DNA of 64,000 nt from Brumimicrobium sp033722555 (lineage in GTDB: Bacteria > Bacteroidota > Bacteroidia > Flavobacteriales_D > Crocinitomicaceae): contig JAWVYS010000001.1 of the NCBI GenBank assembly GCA_033722555.1, positions 62,001-126,000 of the forward strand, in the 5' to 3' direction. Each line of letters opens with the position of its first letter. The first letter of the stretch is position 1. The position numbers and the translations under genes were made by a program. The notes beneath the pieces were generated by a model, which saw nothing but the letters and a program-made list of their open reading frames with translations, had not been told where the DNA came from and did no database searches. Shown one piece after another: positions 59,426-64,000 of this stretch.

Positions 59426-62365
59426 TTACTGAATAATGATCTTTTTGGTAACCTGACCTTTAGAAGTATTCACTTTAACAAAATAGGTTCCTGGTGCAAT
59501 ATTATCCACTTCAAACCTCACAGAATTAGCATTCAGTTTCGGAGAGTTTTCAGCGATTATTTTCCCTTCAGCAGAAATAATAGAAGCTGATAGAAGTTCT
59601 CCGTTGCCACTTAATACTAGTTCTAAGTAATCAGTTGCAGGGTTAGGCATAATCGTTATTTGCTCTAACAATGCAGAGGATTCTAAAGAAGCGCACTGGT
59701 CTACTGTGAATGTCATCATATCAGAACCTTCACAACCGTTATTATCCTCATAGGTATAAGTAACATCATGAGATCCTAATCCGGCTGTTCCGGGATCGAA
59801 TTGGTTAGCCGTTACGCCTGTTCCTGAATAGATTCCTCCTGCAGGACTCCCTTGAAGAGTTACCGGTCCATCATAAATACAAACGGTTTGATCCAGGCCT
59901 AAAGTAACCGTTGGCAATGGGTTAACAGTGACAGTAACATTATCGGATGTTGTACATCCATTGTTATCAGCAGTTACCGTGTAAGTTTGAGTAGTTGAAG
60001 GTGTAAATGCAACACCGTCCTGAACGCTATTATCCCAGCTTACGGTTCCGATTGATTCGTTTGCTGTTAAGGTAATAGATGAACCTAGACATATTGCCGT
60101 ATCCTGCATTACATTCAGTGTTGGATTTTCATGAACTGTAACGTCAACTACATCTGCATTCTCACATCCGTTAGCATCTGTTCCGATCACAGTATAAGTA
60201 ACTGTTCCTATATTTTGATTAAAGGAAACTCCCTGTGTTACACCGTTGTTCCACGAATAAGTGTTGGCACCAGTCGCTGTAAGAGTGATTGGGTCACCGT
60301 CACACGCTTCAACATCCAATCCGGCATCTACGTTTGGCAAAGCATTAACTGCTACTGTAATTGTTGTGCTTGTTTGAGGACAAGATCCTGATGCAGCAAT
60401 AGTATTAGTTACGTCGTAATTGCCCGGTGTACTTGTAGAAAATGTAATTGTTCCATTTCCTGCATTAATTGACAATCCCGTTGGAGAGACAGAGAATGTT
60501 CCAGCACTCGCACCCGCAGGGAAGGAAGGACTTTCCGGTGCATTATCTACACAAAATGCATTAGCTGAATAACTGAACGTTGCATCAGGTGATGAGGTCA
60601 GTGTAATGTTTTGGGAAGCTGAGTTCGGACAAGTTCCGGTGGTTGTATATGTGACATTGTAGGTGTTTGCCGCACTCGTGGTTAAATCTATTTCACCGGT
60701 ATTCGCGTCTGCAAAATTTAATCCTGCAGGAGTCGCTGAAAAGGAACCGGGTGCATTTACTGTAGGTGTTTCATTGGTTCCACCGAGGCATAATGTATTG
60801 GAAGAATATGCAAAAGATGCATTATCCAGTGCAATTATATCAACATTTGCCGTAGCTGTTTGTTGTGGGCATCCACCTGAACCGGCCACTGTATTAGTCA
60901 CCGTGTAGGATCCTGGTGAGGATGAGCTTACAGTAATCTCTCCGGTAAATGCATTGATAGAAAGCCCTGTCGGAGAGGCGGTAAATGAACCTGCAACTGC
61001 TCCTGGATCAAGCGTTGCCACCGCATTGGAAGCGTTGGCGCAATATTGAGACTGACCGTAGGAAAAGCCTGGATCCGGCGGAGTGTTTATAGTGACTTGT
61101 GTAGTACCCGTATTTGGACAAGTTCCACTCGTCGTAAAAGTTATATCATAGGTGCCCGGAGAACTTGCTGAAATATTAATTTCACCTGTATTGGCATTAG
61201 CAAAAACCAGTCCTGTGGGTGTTGCAGAAAATGTTCCTGTACTGTTGACAGTAGGAGTTGTATTTGCATCTGTTGAACAGTACTCAGTTTGAGGGTAAGT
61301 AACTGTAGCATCATCCAAAGGATCTATTGTAACCGTTTGTGTTGTTGACTCTGTACAACCGGCCCAAAAACCTCCCAGGTTATAAATGATAGTATTAAAG
61401 TTACCATTTCCTACATAAGTGTGGGTGGGGTTCTGTTGCCAAATAATAGGACTTCCATCGCCCATGTCGTATGCATAAGTAGAGTCAGCAGCTGCCAGAC
61501 CGAAATACGATCTGAAGAATTGATAACTATACATCCTGTTGCCTAGTACAGTCTGAAACGCCGAGGTATTGGTGAAATTAACAGGGTCATTTTCACATAC
61601 TTGTGAGGGACTTGTAGTAAAAGAAGCGTTTAACGTATAAGATACCTTTGGACTAATAAGACCTTCGAAGTCATAAGGACCACTTGGAAACTGCGCTGCA
61701 CTGCCGGTTAAAGTAGGAATAGAAACCCAGGCACCGCCAGACCCTGTATAATAATTAGATCTAAATCTGGAGAGATTTTCGTCCTGCGTTTGGTTTGTAG
61801 GAATGTCATTCACTACAATTCTAACAATACCATTAACAGATGTTGGCGTTATCACGATGGCATAATTGTTTGAAACCGTAATCGGTGAAGCAAAATTAAC
61901 CTGACGATAAATGCTATTTGTATCACTGATTGTTATTGTACCCGACCCGATTAACGTGGTAGGATTGTTCGATGCATCCACGTTATAAACGGCCGCTTGA
62001 ACTGTGACAGATCCTGCGCCTTGAGCCGGAGCTTTACCGCCAAAAAATTCCGCACCGGTAATTTGAATACTGGCTCCGTTTAAATTGAATTTTTGCGACA
62101 TTGCTTCATTATCGCTTTGCCAAATCTCAAAATTGTAAAAGTTAGAGGCGCCTAATACTTGTTCTTTTGTCTGTACATACCTGATGGTATCAATACAAAG
62201 AGTAGATTTCGGGGCGTCAAGGTTTATGTCTAGCGCGCCTGACTCTAAAGCGGGTAAATTCACCTTGTTAAAGGTTTGAACCGGTCTTGTTGATTTTTGA
62301 ATTTGGCTGAATGCCATGGATCCAACAGAAACTGTCAGAAATAATAGTAAATTTTTGATTTTCAT
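59426..62365 (-). CDS. T9SS type A secreted protein with tandem Ig-like repeats
   Basis: 979 residues from the ATG at 62365, which begins the signal peptide MKIKNLLLFLTVSVGSMAFS. The N-terminal 270 residues are a beta-rich domain. Next comes a PKD domain (YAYDMGDGSPIIWQQNPTHTY). Four modules of about 75-85 residues in an A-B-A-B order follow (A units end GTCPN, B units end GGCPQ or GSCPQ). Three further Ig-like modules with CDGDPITLTA, CLGSSITLTA and CIYDGPVTL come next. The C-terminal type A sorting domain has IMPNPATDYLELVL and ends KKIIIQ. It should be exported through the outer membrane by the T9SS. Function, perhaps adhesion, is inferred. Confidence 0.92.
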   Translation of the reverse strand: MKIKNLLLFLTVSVGSMAFSQIQKSTRPVQTFNKVNLPALESGALDINLDAPKSTLCIDTIRYVQTKEQVLGASNFYNFEIWQSDNEAMSQKFNLNGASIQITGAEFFGGKAPAQGAGSVTVQAAVYNVDASNNPTTLIGSGTITISDTNSIYRQVNFASPITVSNNYAIVITPTSVNGIVRIVVNDIPTNQTQDENLSRFRSNYYTGSGGAWVSIPTLTGSAAQFPSGPYDFEGLISPKVSYTLNASFTTSPSQVCENDPVNFTNTSAFQTVLGNRMYSYQFFRSYFGLAAADSTYAYDMGDGSPIIWQQNPTHTYVGNGNFNTIIYNLGGFWAGCTESTTQTVTIDPLDDATVTYPQTEYCSTDANTTPTVNSTGTFSATPTGLVFANANTGEINISASSPGTYDITFTTSGTCPNTGTTQVTINTPPDPGFSYGQSQYCANASNAVATLDPGAVAGSFTASPTGLSINAFTGEITVSSSSPGSYTVTNTVAGSGGCPQQTATANVDIIALDNASFAYSSNTLCLGGTNETPTVNAPGSFSATPAGLNFADANTGEIDLTTSAANTYNVTYTTTGTCPNSASQNITLTSSPDATFSYSANAFCVDNAPESPSFPAGASAGTFSVSPTGLSINAGNGTITFSTSTPGNYDVTNTIAASGSCPQTSTTITVAVNALPNVDAGLDVEACDGDPITLTATGANTYSWNNGVTQGVSFNQNIGTVTYTVIGTDANGCENADVVDVTVHENPTLNVMQDTAICLGSSITLTANESIGTVSWDNSVQDGVAFTPSTTQTYTVTADNNGCTTSDNVTVTVNPLPTVTLGLDQTVCIYDGPVTLQGSPAGGIYSGTGVTANQFDPGTAGLGSHDVTYTYEDNNGCEGSDMMTFTVDQCASLESSALLEQITIMPNPATDYLELVLSGNGELLSASIISAEGKIIAENSPKLNANSVRFEVDNIAPGTYFVKVNTSKGQVTKKIIIQ

Positions 62366-62527
62366 AATAAATTTTTTAAAGTTAATTAGTGGCAACCAAT
62401 TGTTGAAAAAACTATACAGACCAAAAAACTGTAAGATCCGCTGATTATTTTATTCAACAATAAATTGCAATTGAGCACGAAGTTAAAGCCTTCATAAGAA
62501 ATGGCCAAATGTAAAGAGGTTTTTTTA

Positions 62528-62959
62528 TTAGAAGTCGTCTTCTCCTAAGCTGTAATCATCGATTCCGGTATCATAATTATCATCAAAATCTTCCTCTTCA
62601 TCATCGGAAGAACTGCCTTTACTCGGTCGTAAAATATTGGTCTTAGATATATTGAGTCGAATCTCTGTTTTAATAGAACCGTCTTCTTGAGGGTAGGCTT
62701 TGGCGAAAGGAGTTCCTACCAACTCTACGAGGGCACCGCTTTTAAGGAAGTCGAGAATACGCATATTGGCACCTTCTTTCTTCCAAATGGTGCAGTTCAC
62801 CCAAGTTGTTTTAGTTCTGGACTCCCCAGTTTTTTTATCTCTCCAGTTTTTATTGTGAGCTACAGGGAAATTGATTGCAATCACACCTCTGTCCATTGTC
62901 TTGGTGGTAGCGTCCCTGCCAATGTTCCCTATTAATCTTGTTTCAAATACCGTAGCCAT
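62528..62959 (-). CDS. ssb: Single-stranded DNA-binding protein
   Basis: 143 residues. OB fold begins ETRLIGNIGRDATTKTMD, with INFPVAHNKNWRDK and TTWVNCTIWKKEG. The acidic C-terminal tip DDYSLGEDDF is the partner-binding tail, although the last residues differ from the classic DDIPF. It coats single-stranded DNA in replication and repair. No neighbour in the same operon is evident. Confidence 0.94.
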   Translation of the reverse strand: MATVFETRLIGNIGRDATTKTMDRGVIAINFPVAHNKNWRDKKTGESRTKTTWVNCTIWKKEGANMRILDFLKSGALVELVGTPFAKAYPQEDGSIKTEIRLNISKTNILRPSKGSSSDDEEEDFDDNYDTGIDDYSLGEDDF

Positions 62960-63031
62960 TGTAAGTAATTTTTAATGAATTTAATTGAAATTAACCCTCT
63001 AATATAATTATTCTCTTACTCGGGCGCAAAT

Positions 63032-64000
63032 TCAGTGCTTCATTTCTAACTTGTCGGATTGTTTTCCTTCGAAACTGTCCGGGTGGTTTTGTAGGCTTAA
63101 TCCTAAGAAAAGCGCTATAAAAGTTATTCCCTGCTGGGTTTCCAGCGTATCTTCCGATAAAAAAGAACCTATCGCAATAGCTGTGAATATTAACCCGATG
63201 AAATTTTTTTGTGAATAACAACGATATCCAAGATAGATCCAAAAAACGGTGAATAATAGAAAGGCAAAGATCCCAAACGAGACCCAAATAGTTAAAAACT
63301 GATTGTGTGCTCTGTTCCAGTGCTCTGTGTCTAATTTACTCTCTAAATCCTGATATGCGCTTACAAAAGCTGACTGTACATCCCCTGTCCCTACACCAAA
63401 CAACCAATTATGTTGGATGATATGTATCGCTGCTTTCCAGTGTTCTACACGCTGTAACAAAGAACTTCCGTCTGGATCCCCTCCGATGGAGTAGTTCCAG
63501 ATCTGGTTCTTTAAGGTGACTATCCGATCACGGGGAGAATTCTGTGCAGCACTTACGCTTGGTACGCCTTGTTCAATGAGGTAAATATCTTCTTTACCTA
63601 GTTTTTGAATTCCTTCGCGGTCTTTTTTATACCCTTTAGAGGAAAGATAGCGCATAAGGGTGAATTTTAACTGATTTCCCGCACGATCAAGTGAATCAAA
63701 TGGTATAGCAGATTGCTCGTTCCAGTGCGCTCTCATTTCTTTTTCTGAAATGAAGGACATAACGTGTTGTCCGTTTTCAAACCAAAGGAAAGTAGTGTCG
63801 TGATAATAAGGATTTCCTAAGGGGGTAAATTCAGGTAAATCTCCGAATATTACGTTTCTTTCTTCCGGATAAAAATACTTACCCACTTGATAAACACCCA
63901 GGAAAATTATGAAGCCAAAAAATATCAGTATAAAACGGCGATAGCTGACCTTTGGAACACTTCGAATTCCGAAAATTATGGCTGCTCCAACAGCAAAACA
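63032..64000 (-). CDS. O-antigen-ligase/polymerase-like protein, 5' end beyond window
   Basis: The frame is open to the right edge (base 64000) and only the C-terminal 322 codons are present. A membrane helix (RFILIFFGFIIFLGVYQV) is followed by a large periplasmic loop with GKYFYPEERN. The Wzy/WaaL-family motif RAHNQFLTIWVSFGIF comes next, and two or three further hydrophobic segments (FAFLLFTVFWIYLGY and IGLIFTAIAIGSFL) and an SEDTLETQQGITF loop end the protein. These enzymes polymerise or ligate O-antigen or exopolysaccharide units in the periplasm. It may work with the flippase at 16 kb. Confidence 0.82.
   Translation of the reverse strand, partial: CFAVGAAIIFGIRSVPKVSYRRFILIFFGFIIFLGVYQVGKYFYPEERNVIFGDLPEFTPLGNPYYHDTTFLWFENGQHVMSFISEKEMRAHWNEQSAIPFDSLDRAGNQLKFTLMRYLSSKGYKKDREGIQKLGKEDIYLIEQGVPSVSAAQNSPRDRIVTLKNQIWNYSIGGDPDGSSLLQRVEHWKAAIHIIQHNWLFGVGTGDVQSAFVSAYQDLESKLDTEHWNRAHNQFLTIWVSFGIFAFLLFTVFWIYLGYRCYSQKNFIGLIFTAIAIGSFLSEDTLETQQGITFIALFLGLSLQNHPDSFEGKQSDKLEMKH

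Noticed and set aside
1..64000. Horizontal island or defence system
   Set aside because: Gene content is mostly housekeeping and envelope functions, with no integrase, transposase, restriction or toxin-antitoxin genes seen and no obvious composition break apart from the short element at 33520-33670.

Overview
The window is chromosomal DNA from a member of the Bacteroidota, most likely a marine or freshwater Flavobacteriales-type organism. The evidence is type IX secretion (T9SS) C-terminal sorting domains on three large secreted proteins, a PorZ-like T9SS component beside recO, SprB-type repeats, a Bacteroidota-type group II geranylgeranylglyceryl phosphate synthase, DUF4292 and DUF349 proteins, weak Shine-Dalgarno sequences, and many promoters of the TTG-(19 nt)-TAnnTTTG type. 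Nearly all of the window is coding. No rRNA, CRISPR array, insertion sequence or prophage was seen.

Layout. 1-4.8 kb: a 5'-truncated TPR sensor histidine kinase, its NarL-type response regulator, a stand-alone 70-residue LuxR-type HTH protein and two secreted proteins of unknown function. 5.0-11.9 kb: a PrcB-like lipoprotein tail to tail with a large T9SS-exported S8 protease, then LD-carboxypeptidase, a ChaN-like protein and a possible outer-membrane barrel. 12.0-15.0 kb: a single-domain response regulator, a small lipoprotein, a PLP-dependent decarboxylase and a coupled zinc-ribbon/membrane-protein pair. 15.1-24.4 kb: enoyl-CoA hydratase, a polysaccharide flippase, a DUF1624-like membrane acyltransferase, and a tight operon of dut, sugar nucleotidyltransferase, TPR protein, DUF4292 lipoprotein and an EnvC-like factor. 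24.4-33.5 kb: a 52-residue membrane protein, fumC, a second TPR histidine kinase, the operon RidA - TPR protein - free-Met-(R)-sulfoxide reductase - Ig-like lipoprotein, an aldehyde dehydrogenase and a lipoprotein. 33.5-38.6 kb: a tRNA with anticodon CAT, an unexplained structured intergenic element, and the lipid operon DUF177-rpmF-plsX-fabH-accB-accC.

38.7-43.4 kb: phosphopantetheinyl transferase, GGGP synthase and an unknown membrane-spanning protein with overlapping ends, then an antiquitin-type aldehyde dehydrogenase. 43.5-51.5 kb: an unknown secreted protein, a T9SS type B SprB-repeat protein overlapped by a small secreted protein with a ferredoxin-like pattern, a membrane protein, a DUF349 repeat protein, a PfkB-family kinase and a lipoprotein. 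51.7-59.1 kb: PorZ, RecO, tRNA-Leu(CAA), an App1-type phosphatase divergent from a diacylglycerol-kinase-family protein, kynureninase and a DUF3108 protein. 59.4-64 kb: a 979-residue T9SS type A repeat protein, ssb, and the C-terminal part of an O-antigen-ligase-like protein cut by the window end.

The recurring theme is the cell envelope: fatty-acid and phospholipid synthesis, a possible ether-lipid step, peptidoglycan recycling and activation of its hydrolysis, polysaccharide export, and T9SS substrates with a T9SS component. The least explained items are the structured element at 33487-33670, the PPTase/GGGPS/unknown cluster, the PrcB-like/S8 pair, the solo LuxR protein with its upstream hairpins, and a possible gene relic at 59157-59335. 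Family names come from reading motifs in the translated sequence; no database search was run.
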